From: Tanytarsus gracilentus
Taxonomy: Eukaryota > Arthropoda > Insecta > Diptera > Chironomidae
Direction of reading: 5' to 3'
Length of the DNA: 64,000 nt
Assembly (NCBI GenBank): GCA_038502055.1
Contig: JAXRKN010000037.1
Coordinates: forward strand, 992,001-1,056,000
Part shown: piece after piece, positions 11,413 through 23,024 of the stretch
Layout: the number at the start of each line of letters is the position of its first letter
Position numbering within the stretch: the first letter of the stretch is position 1
Program-made: the position numbers and the translations under genes
Notes under the pieces: generated by a model
What the model was told of the DNA's origin: nothing
Seen by the model: the letters and a program-made list of their open reading frames with translations, nothing else
Database searches by the model: none

Positions 11413-11616
11413 TTTGCGTACTTCTCGATAAAATTAAATGAGGAAATTTTTAGCTTTTGAAAAATAATCAATAAAATTTTTCATGTAGTTGCACTCCCTG
11501 CAAAACAATCAGAGAGAAAAAATAATTGAGAATTTTCGCGAAAACAAATTTTTAATATTTTTAACACTTTAAAGAGAACTTTAAAAGAAGAAAGAGGACA
11601 GAGGTTGGAGTTAAAC
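11413..11616. promoter_or_regulatory. Probable bidirectional promoter of mle and U1-C
   Basis: 204 bp separate the two divergent start codons, so both core promoters and 5' leaders must lie here or overlap. Near the middle is a perfect 12-bp palindrome TTTTCGCGAAAA (11533-11544) resembling an E2F-type site. No TATA box is seen, as expected for housekeeping genes. Confidence 0.6.
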
Positions 11617-12094
11617 ATGCCAAAATATTATTGCGATTATTGCGATACTTTTCTCACCCACGATTCGCCTTCTGTTCGAAAAACTCACTGCACCGGAAGA
11701 AAACACAAAGATAATGTGAAATTCTACTATCAAAAATGGATGGAAGAACAAGCTCAGCATTTAATTGATGCAACGACAGGTAAATCATCAGAACTAGAAA
11801 AATTTTTGAGATCCAGTGAGGAAGATATAACTTTTCTATTTTTTTAGCCGCATTTAAAGCTGGAAAAATATCAAATAATCCATTTGCTCAACCGCCACCT
11901 GGAATGGGAGGAGGTCCTCCGCGTATGCCTGGTAATTAATAAAGTTAACTCTAAATTTAAATCAATACAATGGAATTATCTGTATTTTAGGGCAATTTAC
12001 GATGCCACCGCCTGGAATGGGACTACCACCGCCCGGCTTTGGACCGCCCCCTAGCTTCTGTCCTCCTCCATTTATGCCGCCCGCTATGAAATAA
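11617..12094 (+). CDS. snRNP-U1-C: U1 small nuclear ribonucleoprotein C
   Basis: U1 snRNP component that stabilises pairing of U1 snRNA with the 5' splice site, acting in the nucleus. Exons 11617-11779, 11848-11931 and 11991-12094 give 116 residues, somewhat shorter than the 145-159 of other animals because the Pro/Gly/Met-rich tail is short. The N-terminus MPKYYCDYCDTFLTHDSPS is the family hallmark. It forms one matrin/U1-C zinc finger with C6, C9, H24 and H30. The conserved helix ([20 protein letters not shown]) and the AFKAGKISNNPF segment follow. The ATG at 11617 is preferred over the upstream in-frame TTG because every family member begins at this residue. Introns are 68 and 59 bp. Confidence 0.96.
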
Positions 12095-12362
12095 TCTAAC
12101 ATTTTTAAGGATTGAGCATATTTTAATAATTAAAATCATTTTTGTCTAAAATTTTACAAAACGTTTCAGTAATACAAAAGACTATAAAAATGTAACTAAA
12201 GTATTTTAATTGATGGAAAACATTAATTTAATTCGAGGAAATCGTTAATTAAATCAAAAATAATTTGATTGTTCATCTTCCCATTTGCCAACCCCTTCAG
12301 CAAAATCACATTGTTTTTATTTGTAAACAAAATTATTTGAAAAAAGCTAAAATTAAATTGAA

Positions 12363-14547
12363 ATGCAGAGACTAGTAAAGAGTTTTCAGTTAAGTAAAAT
12401 TAAAAGATACGCTCAACCATCATTGGAACTTTTACAAGATAAAATCAATCAGCATTTTGTAAGTAAAAAATATGGAGCCGCACTCGAAAAATTTGATGGG
12501 AAAATTGTCTATAACTCGGTGCTTGAGATCCAGAAAGTTAGATTGAGAAAGTTAGATAAGATTATGGGAAGTAAAGAACGAAAACGAATAAAAAAGGAAG
12601 GAGCTATGGTTGAACCTTTACCGCTGGCATTAAATCAACTTTATAACAACGCTGTCTCCCACCTCGAACAGGATAAAAGAGAGATAGATATCGAACATAA
12701 GAGGCGATATCAAAAGACAATTCTTCCCTTTTCAAGATACCTCAGGATTGAAAATGAAGAGTGCACTGAATTGAGCCCAGAAGAAGGATTAGAAGAAGAC
12801 AAATTGAAACAATGCATACCTTTTAAGAGGGATATTCCAAAAAACTGGCTCCAGGACTATGAGCTCTATGATGAAGCTGAAGAAGAGTTGAGCTCTGAGT
12901 ATGGAACACCAGATTTAAAATTTCCAGTCACAAATGTTCCATGTCATGGATGCGGCGCTCTTTTGCATTGTAAAGAGTGAGTTCATTAACTTTTCTCCTT
13001 CTGACAATTTTTTTTAAAACTTTCTTTATAGTCCATCAATTCCCGGATATCTACCGAGTGAAATTCTAAAAGATTTAAGTGATGACGAACTTCATTCAGT
13101 CATTTGTCAGCGATGTCATTTTCTTAAAAACTACAATGTTGCATTGAGCGTAAGCGTTAAGCCTGAAGACTACATTAATATCATATCTTCGATTAAGGAT
13201 GACACTGCACTGATGATTATTATGGTTGATCTCTTGGACTTTCCATGTTCAATTTTCCCCAACCTGGCTAATATTGTAGGCAAAACGAGACCCGTGTTTA
13301 TTGTTGGAAACAAAATTGATGTTATACCTCGTGATCGCTCAAATTATCTCGATCACATAAAGGATTGCCTTGCAAAAGAGGCACTAAGAATGGGCTTCGA
13401 TAAGAATGCCATTAGGCATATTTCGCTAATTTCGGCTAAAACTGGTTACGGTATCGAAGAATTAATAACTAAACTTCAAAGCGTGTGGAGATATAAAGGA
13501 AATGTGTATTTGATCGGTTGCACTAACGTTGGCAAATCGTCACTTTTCAATGCGCTCATAAAGTCGGATTATTGCAAATCGGATGCGTCAAATTTAATTC
13601 AAAGAGCCACTACATGCGCTTGGCCAGGAACAACATTAAAACTATTGAAATTTCCCATTTTAAGGCCATCAGATTATCGCGTTTACTTGAGGACTCAACG
13701 ACTTATAAATGATAGAAAAAAACTTCAGCCAATTGAAGCACTGCGACGTGAAAGATCCGTTTCAAAATATAGTATAATGGACGCAACTCTTATTGGACAC
13801 ATTGGCAGAACTTTTGAGGACAAAGAAGAACTAGCCGATCCCGTAGCTCACAATCAGCAAGGTGGCTTTAATAATGTTTTAGAAATCTTTAGAGAAAATA
13901 ACGAACGTTATGCGTTAAGCAAATGGTGCTACGATACACCGGGTGTTATTCATGGCGATCAAATTCTTCCATTTCTAACAACAGATGAAATTCTAAAAGT
14001 CCTGCCAAATCAAATGATACGACCTCGAGTATATTATGTAAATTCTGGAATGTCTCTTTTCATCGCTGGCTTAGCACGTCTTGATGTTATCGATGTTCCG
14101 CGTTTGTCAAGACTTATTGTATATTCTTCTTTAAATCTACCAATATCAATTTGCGACACAAAGGATGCAGACGAATTTTATGCAAGCTTTCTTGGATCCG
14201 AGATTTTTGCTGTACCAATGGACATGAGCGATTTAAGATTATCTAAATGGCCAAAATTAGAAGTGGCTTATGAAGAAATTGTCATCGATGGAATAGACAA
14301 GCATGTCACAATTTGCGATTTAGTGATGTCGTCGGTTGGTTGGATTGGAATTAACTTGCCGAAAGAAACGAAAGGTGTATTTAGACCATGGATCTTGGGA
14401 AAACAGGGAGTGACTGTTAGAAATCCATCACTTCTGCCCAATGGCTGGAATTTGAGAGGAAGGAGAGTGCGCGATTCACCTGCTTATACCATAGGAAATG
14501 CTTATGTGTCTAAAAAGCCTTTTAAAACTAAACATGCGGATAAATAA
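12363..14547 (+). CDS. Noa1: NOA1-type circularly permuted mitochondrial GTPase
   Basis: YqeH/NOA1 family GTPase needed for mitochondrial ribosome assembly and translation. Exons 12363-12976 and 13032-14547 (55-bp intron) give 709 residues, like the human protein (698). GTPase motifs occur in permuted order: G4 NKID at about 298-301, G5 SAKTGYG, then G1 GCTNVGKSS at about 367-375, and G3 DTPG at about 506-509. Upstream is a Cys-knuckle pair, CHGCG and CQRCH, typical of the family's zinc-binding N-terminus. Residues 1-25 are basic and lack acids, fitting a mitochondrial presequence. The gap between G1 and G3 is longer than in bacterial YqeH. The next gene starts 247 bp downstream on the same strand; an AATAAA lies near 14592. 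Confidence 0.9.
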
Positions 14548-14794
14548 TTTAGATATGAGTAGCATAGCGATAATATATATGAATTAAACTGAATAAAGTT
14601 TAAAAAGTCAGTAATTTTTTAAAACTTTTTATCCCTTTGGCCATCCCTCTCATCAAAATTCATAAAATCAAAGTTGTGTGCCCCCGGAAAAAAAAGATTT
14701 CTGCAAAATTTTGTTATTTTTTCAGTTTTCATCGTCCAAAAGCTCATTAAATTATATAAAATTACCATAATTTGTTAGACAAAGTTGTTAAATC

Positions 14795-17700
14795 ATGGAT
14801 ACAAAGTGAGTACTTCCTCAAAATCATGGAATTAAAGTTAAAATAGTAAATTGTTTTTAAACGTTGAAAAAATGAAAAGATCCAGTTGGAAGTTTATTTG
14901 ATTGTATTTAGTGGCTTTATTTTTCATAATTGCACATCATTTTTAACTTTTACTGATGAAAACCTTCTTTTAGATTCGAAGAAGGAAAAGCGAGGGCAAT
15001 GGAATCCAGCAAGTCTGATAAGAAACACAAGAAAAAGCATAAAAAGGAAAAACATAAGAAGTCCTCGAAGTCAAAGAAGGAGAAACGCAAGAAGAGACAT
15101 CACGCTTCGTCTGATTCCGATGAGAATGTCAAGTGCAGAAAAATTAAAACATCACCAATCAAGAAGCTTTTAACACCACCAACAATAAACCTAGACGATG
15201 ATCTTTCACCGGATGAGATTGAAAAATCAAAGGAAATCTTCTCAAAGCTCATTGGTAAGCGCGATAATCCTGCGAATGGAAACCAAAAGCCGATCTTAAC
15301 CATTGGTGGTGAGTCAAAAAGTAAGAAACCTAAAATATCCACTGATCCCGATGAACTTGTTAACATTATCAAAAAGACTATCGAGACAGAGATTCCTGCG
15401 GTGATTTCATCAGCGAGCGATAGTGAAGGGTAAGTTTTTAATTTTTTATAAAAAAAAAACAAACACATTGAACATTCAACTAAATTTCATTTATTTAGAA
15501 TGATCGACGATTGTGACAGTCCAGATGTTGCAGTGATTGAAAATGATGACGACTTGAATTTAGATGAACTTATGCGACAAAAGGAGCTGCTTCAAGCACG
15601 TTTAGCCGGTGCAATTTCAGACTCTGATCACTCCGTAGAGCAATCAACAACTCCCAAGCTCGTAGCTAAGAAAACAGTTGAAGACGCGGATGTAATTTTC
15701 TTGGACTCATCGCCCGAAAACCGAAAAGAGGAAAAACGACAAGAAAAGGGTTTAGTGGAGAAGAAGAATAGGGAAGAGAAACCAAAAGAGCGAGAAATTC
15801 GAGATGACAGGAAAAAAATTGACGATCGCCGGAGACGTGACAATGACAACAGATATAAGGAAGATTTGCGATTTGAAATCAATCGTGAAAAAGATAACGA
15901 GAGAAATAAGAAGGGTATTGATAGGAGAAGAGAGAGAAGTCGAGAAAGATTTGATGATTTTGATCGCAGACGTTCTCCCGACAGACGAATGGGCGGTGAT
16001 AAAATGCGTGACAGAAATTTCAGAGATCAAAGGTCGAGGGAAAGAGAAAGAAGATTTTCACGCGAGAGAGATCGCAGACAAATGTCACCACGCGACAGAG
16101 ATGGACGTTATCGTAATTTTGATGGTCGATATGGTGATCGCGATCGTGACAGGAATAGACGATCTAAAAATGAATCTGACAAATTTAAGGATTCGCTGAG
16201 TGAAGGTTTAAATAAGGAGAAAGAAGTTATTAGTAGCGATAGTGAAATTGGAGACATCAAACTAGATGACGACGAGGAAGACGAAGAGACCATAATTGAG
16301 CGAAGAAGAAAACAGCGCGAGGAATTACTCAAAAAATTGGGTGCACCAAGCGAAGATAGCAATACAATTCAGTCGGTTGATTCAACGCCAGTTCTTAAGA
16401 ACATCGAGGAAGATTTTCTCTTCCTTGAGACACCAAAGAAGAAGCTGATTGAAGAGTCTCGTGCTGTTTCACCTGATGTGTCTTTAACTCCACCGATTGC
16501 TGATTTGAACAATAAAATTAAGGAACAAGAAAGAGAACGCGAAGAAATGCTTAAAGAAAAACTGAAGGTAAAGGAGACTAAAAAGAATGATTGGGATATG
16601 TTTGCAGAGCAGGACATTGAATCTAACTTTGATTCGCCGAGTACAAATCTCATTGGAACGACTGTCAAACAGGCAATTGAAAACCCAGCACTCAATGATA
16701 ATTGGGATGATGCCGAGGGCTATTACCGTGTAAGAATTGGAGAGTCTCTCGATAGCAATCGATATTCTGTCATTGGATTCACTGGCCAAGGAGTTTTCAG
16801 TAATGTCGTAAAAGCTCGCGATCAAGCGAGAGGAAACTCAACCGTTGCCATAAAAATAATCCGTAATCGTGAGCTCATGTAAGTAAAATATTTCTAAATT
16901 AGTGAATTATTTCATTTATTTGATTCATGCAAATTAAAGGCACAAGACGGGCTTGCGTGAATTGGAATTTCTCAAAAAGCTTAATGATTCTGATCCCGAA
17001 GATCGCTATCACTGCATGAGAATGTACCGCCATTTTTATCATAAACAACATTTATGCATGGTAATGGAGCCACTGAGCATGAATCTCCGAGAGGTGCTCA
17101 AAAAGTACGGCAAAAATGTCGGTCTTCACATAAAAGCAGTAAGAAGTTACACGCAACAACTTTTATTGGCTCTTAAACTCTTAAAGAAGTGTGGTATTTT
17201 GCATGCCGATATCAAACCCGATGTGAGTCGTTTATAATTAAAGTTACATTATAAATTTTTAATAACTTTTATTTTAAAATTTCAGAACATCTTGGTAAAT
17301 GATAGTAATTTAGTTTTGAAACTATGTGATTTTGGTTCTGCGTCATTAATTTCTGATAATGAAATTACTCCATATTTAGTAAGTCGATTCTATAGAGCGC
17401 CGGAAATTATACTGGGCATTCCCTATGATCATGGCATTGATATGTGGTCGAGTGGCTGCTCAATTTACGAATGTGAGTATTATATAAACTGGTTTTTTTG
17501 AATAATTTATGATGAAAATGTAATTTAAGTGTACACTGGAAAAATTTTATTCAATGGCAAGTCCAACAATCAAATGCTAAAGTGCTTTATGGACTTGAAG
17601 GGAAAAATACCGAATAAAATTATAAGAAAGGGCCAGTTTAAAGATAATCACTTTGATGCTAACGGAAACTTTTTGTCGCATGAGGTCGACAAAGTAACTG

Positions 17701-17963
17701 AAAGGGTGAGATGATGAGAAAATTCAATTAAATTATTATTTAATTACTTTCTTTTATAGGACAAAATTGTGGTGGTTTCTGTCATCAAACCGATTCGAGA
17801 TCTCCAGCAAGAATTAATTGCTAATCAAAATCTTCCCGAGGAGCAAGTGCGAAAAGTTTCTCAGCTAAAGGATTTGTTAGACAAGATTTTCTCGCTCGAT
17901 CCATCCAAACGCATCTCCCTCAATCACGCTCTGGCACATCCATTTATTCAAGATAAGATTTAA
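14795..17963 (+). CDS. Prp4k: PRP4 kinase (PRPF4B), spliceosomal serine/threonine kinase
   Basis: CMGC/dual-specificity-like nuclear kinase that phosphorylates spliceosomal proteins during B-complex assembly. Exons 14795-14805, 14974-15429, 15499-16878, 16940-17222, 17286-17472, 17530-17705 and 17760-17963 give 898 residues. The N-terminal half is disordered: a Lys/His-rich tract, acidic Ser patches, and a long RS/RD/RE-rich segment. The kinase domain begins near residue 573: Gly loop GQGVFS, VAIKI lysine, HADIKPDN catalytic loop (about 704-711), DFG at 725-727, then YLVSRFYRAPEI and DMWSSGC. It matches PRP4 closely, including KTGLRELEFLKKLND. The first coding exon is only 11 nt. It reads in frame into exon 2; otherwise translation could begin at the ATG at 14999, removing 11 residues. 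Confidence 0.95.
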
Positions 17964-18689
17964 GATATTAAAAAACCTTTATCACCGCCGAGCTGTTAGA
18001 ATGAATGAATGGAGGTAATCCTCGCGAGTATCATAAGTAATTAATAATGACGGCTTAAATAGTTGTATTCACTTAAATATAGTCAGATTTTCTTTTTAAA
18101 ATGAGTGTGAGAAGTTTTTAATGAATTTTAGTCCTTCAGTTTTGAGCGCTTGAAAAAGCATTAAAATATTCAAAATTCAAGAGAAAATAAATTTAAATGT
18201 AGTTCTAATTCTTTAATGACAAAAAAGTTTAATCTTTAACTCATCCAAAAATCTATTTCTTTCCTTCTATACAATTTCAGGATTGCTGCAGAGTGTGTTA
18301 AAAGCCAGATAAAAATATTGTAATTTTTATTAGGTAGTAACTTTGACACAATTTTTTTTAAAAACATATTCTATTAAAATCTTACATAGAACTTGAATAA
18401 ATTTTCTCTTTATTTTTTCCTCTCTTTGCAGAAATAACATGACAATTAAATCTGTGATATCAAAAAAAGGAACTTTATTAAAACTAAAAATTTAGTAAGT
18501 AAAAATTTTGTTAACGACGAATCTGAAAGTTATATATAGCAATAATTTATAAGTTATTTATTCAAATAAATATTTTAGATTTTCTTCACAAGTTAAATTT
18601 TATTTAACGATGCAACAAAAAAATTAAACATAATTATTTGTAACGTTTTTCAAAGCACAAACGCTGAGTGTATAGTGTTCTTTCTCGCA
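17964..18689. other. Convergent 3' spacer between Prp4k and C3orf38-like gene
   Basis: AT-rich with no supported gene. An AATAAA near 18186 may end the kinase transcript. Confidence 0.5.
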
Positions 18690-19692
18690 TCACAAATATT
18701 CTTCACTCTCTGGGAGTGTCATAAATTGAACGAGCGAGGAACATTGTTTGAGTTCAGGAACTTTTTGCATACCGGCAGAACTCTGCAACTGCATTTTAAT
18801 ATTTTTAATTTTCCAGTTGTTGTCGCTAAAAGGATCTCGCATTAGCCCAAAAACTGACTCAAAGACACCGACTGAAACTGACTCGACGGTATGAAGTGTG
18901 CCGCAACATAATATCAACACAAGACCATGAACTTCCATCCTAAAATTTCAAATTCTTTTTGAAAGAAAGTTTATTAACGTTTAATTTAACTTACTTTCCA
19001 CGCGTTCCTTCGTGTGATAGATTAGGATTGAAATAAAAATTGAATTGTCCCTTTATCGTGTACAATAGATCGAGAACGAGTCTAGCATCGAGGAGTCTTG
19101 AATCTTCCTTAATGTCACCAGAACTGTCAATCATTCGCACTAGACACGAGCAGTCGCTCCAAAAGTCATTTGTCTGTATGTTGTTCTCATTAAAATTTTT
19201 ATAGAACCATGTACAGAAAGTTTTCGACATTGAACCTTCGTTGGACATGACGTTGATGGGAAAGCTTTCAACTCTTTCGTTTGCAATTTGATGATCATAC
19301 ATTTGTGCTTGCTGAGGTTGTTGTGGCTGGTGGTGGTGATGATGATGATGATGGATTTGATGAGAGTATCGAACACTTCCTTCTGGATCCCTCCAAAACT
19401 CTATGACTTGGTCTACTAAGGTGTTTTTAGTAAAGTTATTATTTGTCACGGGAACATTGTTATCCGTGAGATATTTGAGTAGAAGCTCCTTCGAAACTGT
19501 TTTACGATTTAAAATACTAGAAACTGATTCACTGTGGAGAAGAACAATTTTGTATGCATCGTTGAGCGATAGATGAGTTAATGTGTTCTTTGTAATTGTC
19601 TTGGCGATCGAAATTAATTTCTTTTCATTGTCTGGATGATGTTTGAAAAGTTCTAAAACTTTACTTCCTTCATATTCACTAATTCCAGACAT
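18690..19692 (-). CDS. C3orf38-like conserved protein
   Basis: Homologue of the vertebrate C3orf38 family, whose function I do not know well enough to state. Exons 18995-19692 and 18690-18939 (55-bp intron) give 315 residues, against about 329 in human. Similar points include the opening MSG-x-S, a helical N-terminal third, an EFCHWF-like stretch (here TFCTWFYKNFN), SPNL-like NPNLSHEGTRGK, and the C-terminal HGLVLILCCGTLHTVES, then FGLMRDPFSDNNWKIKNIKM. Residues about 113-130 are a low-complexity His/Gln insertion (His8 then QPQQPQQAQ). The ATG at 19692 is the first in-frame ATG; an upstream in-frame TTG is less likely. It is divergently paired with AFG3L2. Confidence 0.82.
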
Positions 19693-20168
19693 TTTCAATT
19701 ACGATATTTGACTTTTAAAGATCTCTTTAATAACATTAGACGATAAGATTAGACGATAAGATATTCTTTAAATAAACAAATTAAAATCGATGAAGACTTT
19801 AAAAAAGTGTTTTTTAGTTAGAGGAAAATTTTCAGATTGTTTTTTGTTGATCACCCAGTAAGCAAGAAAATCGTCATAAAAAAACTAAAATTTTGCAATT
19901 TTATGAAATTTAATTTTGTTTGCTAATTTTTAAATAAATAAAATGAATTTGATGACATCTGATTCAATTGCAACTAGTAATTATGCTTTAATTAATGAAA
20001 TCTAAAAATTTTAATTTGACAAATGGACAAGTTAAGCGAAACTTTAAGAATTTTAGACAACACATTTTTTTATGCTCGTGGGGTACATAGCTCATTGTTA
20101 CGGCAAATAAAAGTTGAAATTTTCTTCGCGAGAAAACATTTTTCTCACATAATTAAAGTATCTGTAAA
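19693..20168. promoter_or_regulatory. Shared upstream region of C3orf38-like and AFG3L2 genes
   Basis: 476 bp between divergent start codons, which must contain both promoters. A TTCGCGAGAAAA word near 20127-20138 is similar to the palindrome in the mle/U1-C promoter. No TATA box is evident. Confidence 0.45.
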
Positions 20169-22821
20169 ATGGCATATAGAATAATAGCGACAACGTGCAA
20201 TAGGCGAATTGACCGAGCACTATTAAGCAGCCTAAAAACAAGTAGTTCATCAATAAATCTAAAAGTAAGTCACACTTTCATATTTTCAATGAAAATTTCA
20301 ACATTTTTCTTTAATCCAATTTTTTAAAATCATTAGCTTAAGCATGATGTTGCGTTTCTCACGAAGAACAGTGAAAAACTATCACTATTTGAAGCATTTT
20401 TAAATGAATTAAGGATTCTTGTATCAAGTGACGCACAAAAAGGCGACAAATATTTTAAGCCACCAAAGTCGTCATCATCCAGTAGCGAAAATGAAGAAAT
20501 CAAAAGTGATAAAGCAGAGACTCCCAAGAAAGCTCCATCATCCTCCAAGTCAGCTTCAGAAAGTAAGCCTCCACCCGACTGGAATTTCGGTATGTTTGGT
20601 CCACAGCATGGCCCAAAAAGTAATAGCAGTGGAAGTAAGGGTGGTCGGCCGATTGGTGAACAAAATCCAGACCAAAATAAAATGCTTTTATATGGTGCAC
20701 TAGGTGTTACTGCTTTCATCATCGCTTTGACATTCTTCGAGTTGGGCTATAAGGAAATATCGTGGAAAGATTTCATCAACAAGTACGTAATAATATTTAA
20801 ATTAGGTATAGCATCAACACTTCTCTTCTTTTTTTAGTTATCTAAGCCGAGGCATTGTGGAGAAATTAGAAGTTGTCAATAAGAAATGGGTTCGAGTGAA
20901 GCTTACCGCTGGAAATTCAGGAGATGGCGGTGTTCTTTGGTTCAATATTGGCAGTGTGGATTCGTTTGAGAGAAATTTAGAAAATGCTCAAGCGGATTTA
21001 AATGTTGAGCCTATCAACTATGTTCCCGTTATCTATAAATCAGAACTTGAAGCGTCTGCTTTAACTGGTCTATTGCCAACGATCCTTATTATCGGTTTTC
21101 TTATCTACATGATGAGAAGAAGCTCGGAAATGATGGGAGGTGGTCGAGGACGAAAGGGAGGCGGTCTCTTTGGAGGTGTCATGCAATCAACCGCTAAACT
21201 CACAAATCCCAGTGAGATTGGTGTTAAATTTTCTGATGTCGCCGGTTGTGAGGAAGCTAAAATTGAAATTATGGAATTTGTCAACTTCTTGAAAAATCCT
21301 CAACAGTACATTGATCTCGGCGCAAAAATTCCAAAAGGTGCAATGCTCACTGGTCCACCAGGAACAGGTGTGTGGTAACTTCTAAAACAAAATTTAATGA
21401 TTTTAATAACGCCTATTTTTTCCGTAGGTAAAACTCTGCTAGCTAAAGCAACTGCTGGTGAAGCAAATGTTCCATTCATTACTGTCTCTGGTTCCGAGTT
21501 TCTTGAAATGTTTGTCGGTGTCGGTCCATCGAGAGTTCGCGATATGTTTGCAACGGCTCGCAAGCATGCTCCATGTATTCTTTTCATTGGTAATTTAAAT
21601 CCACATTAATAATTAACAATAAGGCTAATAAAACACATCTTTTCAGATGAAATCGATGCCGTCGGTCGAAAACGTGGTGGAAAATCATTTGGCGGACATT
21701 CGGAGCAAGAAAACACATTGAATCAATTGCTCGTCGAGATGGACGGTTTTAATACTACGACTAATGTTGTCGTTCTCGCTGCAACAAATCGAGTTGATAT
21801 TCTTGACAAAGCTCTTCTTCGTCCTGGCCGTTTCGATCGTCAAATCTTTGTTCCTGCACCAGATATTAAAGGAAGAGCGAGCATTTTTAAAGTGCATTTG
21901 GCTAAATTGAAGACAGACTTGGACAAGAATGATTTAGCGAGAAAAATGGCTGCATTAACACCTGGATTCACGGGAGCTGACATTGCAAATGTGTGCAACG
22001 AAGCAGCTCTAATTGCCGCAAGAGATTTAAACACATCGATCGTTTTAAAACACTTTGAGCAAGCCATTGAGCGCGTTATTGCCGGTATGGAAAAAAAGAC
22101 GAATGTTCTTTCACCGGAAGAAAAGAAAACTGTTGCTTATCACGAGGCTGGTCATGCTGTTTGCGGTTGGTTCCTTGAATATTCAGACCCTCTTCTCAAA
22201 GTGTCTATTATTCCGCGCGGAAAAGGCCTCGGCTATGCTCAGTATCTTCCAAAGGATCAATATCTCCTTTCACAAGAACAGCTTTCCGATAGGATGTGTA
22301 TGACACTTGGTGGTCGTGTTGCTGAAGAACTTTTCTTCGGTAGAATAACAACTGGCGCACAAGATGATCTTAAGAAAGTCACTGAGAGTGCATATGCTCA
22401 AATCGTTCGATTCGGCATGAACAAAAAAGTCGGAAATGTAAGCTTTGACATGTCTCAGCCTGGTGATCCGATGTTTAGCAAGCCATACTCGGAACAAACC
22501 GCACAATTGATTGATGAAGAGGCACGCTTGATGATTACAGAGTCACACAAGAGAACCACAGATTTATTAACACAGCATAAAAGCGATGTCGAGAAAGTCG
22601 CCGAGCGTCTTCTCAAAAATGAGGTTCTAAGTAGAGACGATATGATTGAGCTATTAGGCAAACGTCCGTTCCCAGAAAAATCAACGTACGAGGAGTTTGT
22701 CGAGGGTACAGGCTCATTTGAAGAGGACACAACACTTCCAAGTGGTCTTTCCAGTTGGAATAAAGAACGAGAATCGACAGAGGACAAACCTAAAGAAGAT
22801 GAATCTACAAAGTCCAAATAA
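20169..22821 (+). CDS. Afg3l2: AFG3L2, mitochondrial m-AAA protease subunit
   Basis: ATP-dependent zinc metalloprotease of the inner mitochondrial membrane facing the matrix, doing quality control and processing (e.g. ribosomal protein MrpL32 maturation). Exons 20169-20264, 20337-20782, 20838-21367, 21428-21589 and 21647-22821 give 802 residues (human 797). Order: Arg-containing presequence (MAYRIIATTCNRRIDRAL), Ser/Lys-rich linker, TM1 about 149-171, an intermembrane domain, TM2 about 254-272, and a Gly/Arg segment. The AAA module follows: GPPGTGKT about 353-360 split by intron 3, Walker B LFIDEIDA, then RPGRFDRQIF. The M41 peptidase carries HEAGH at about 577-581. The C-terminus is Glu/Lys-rich. 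All catalytic residues look intact. An AATAAA overlaps the stop codon (TCCAAATAAAAT). The Gly/Arg region and linker favour AFG3L2 over paraplegin. Confidence 0.96.
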
Positions 22822-23024
22822 AATATATGCGAGAATAGCTGCTAAAATTAGACATTTATATTAAAATCTAGAAGCTGAAATAAATTTGAAGATTTTAAAG
22901 TACAAAATTATTTCTCATTACTCTTTAAATTTCTAACGATCATTGCGAGGTTTGAAATTTAGTCGTTGGGTACGCAGCTTTGCAATTTTTAGAAGTAAAC
23001 AAATGATTTTGATTTAATTAAAAA

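Noticed and set aside
15628..16830. Long antisense open frames opposite the PRP4 kinase N-terminal half
   Set aside because: Ser/Leu/Ile-rich shadows of the RS/RD/RE-rich sense codons; no protein features of their own.
21840..22817. Antisense open frames opposite AFG3L2
   Set aside because: Mirror frames of a well-conserved protease exon.
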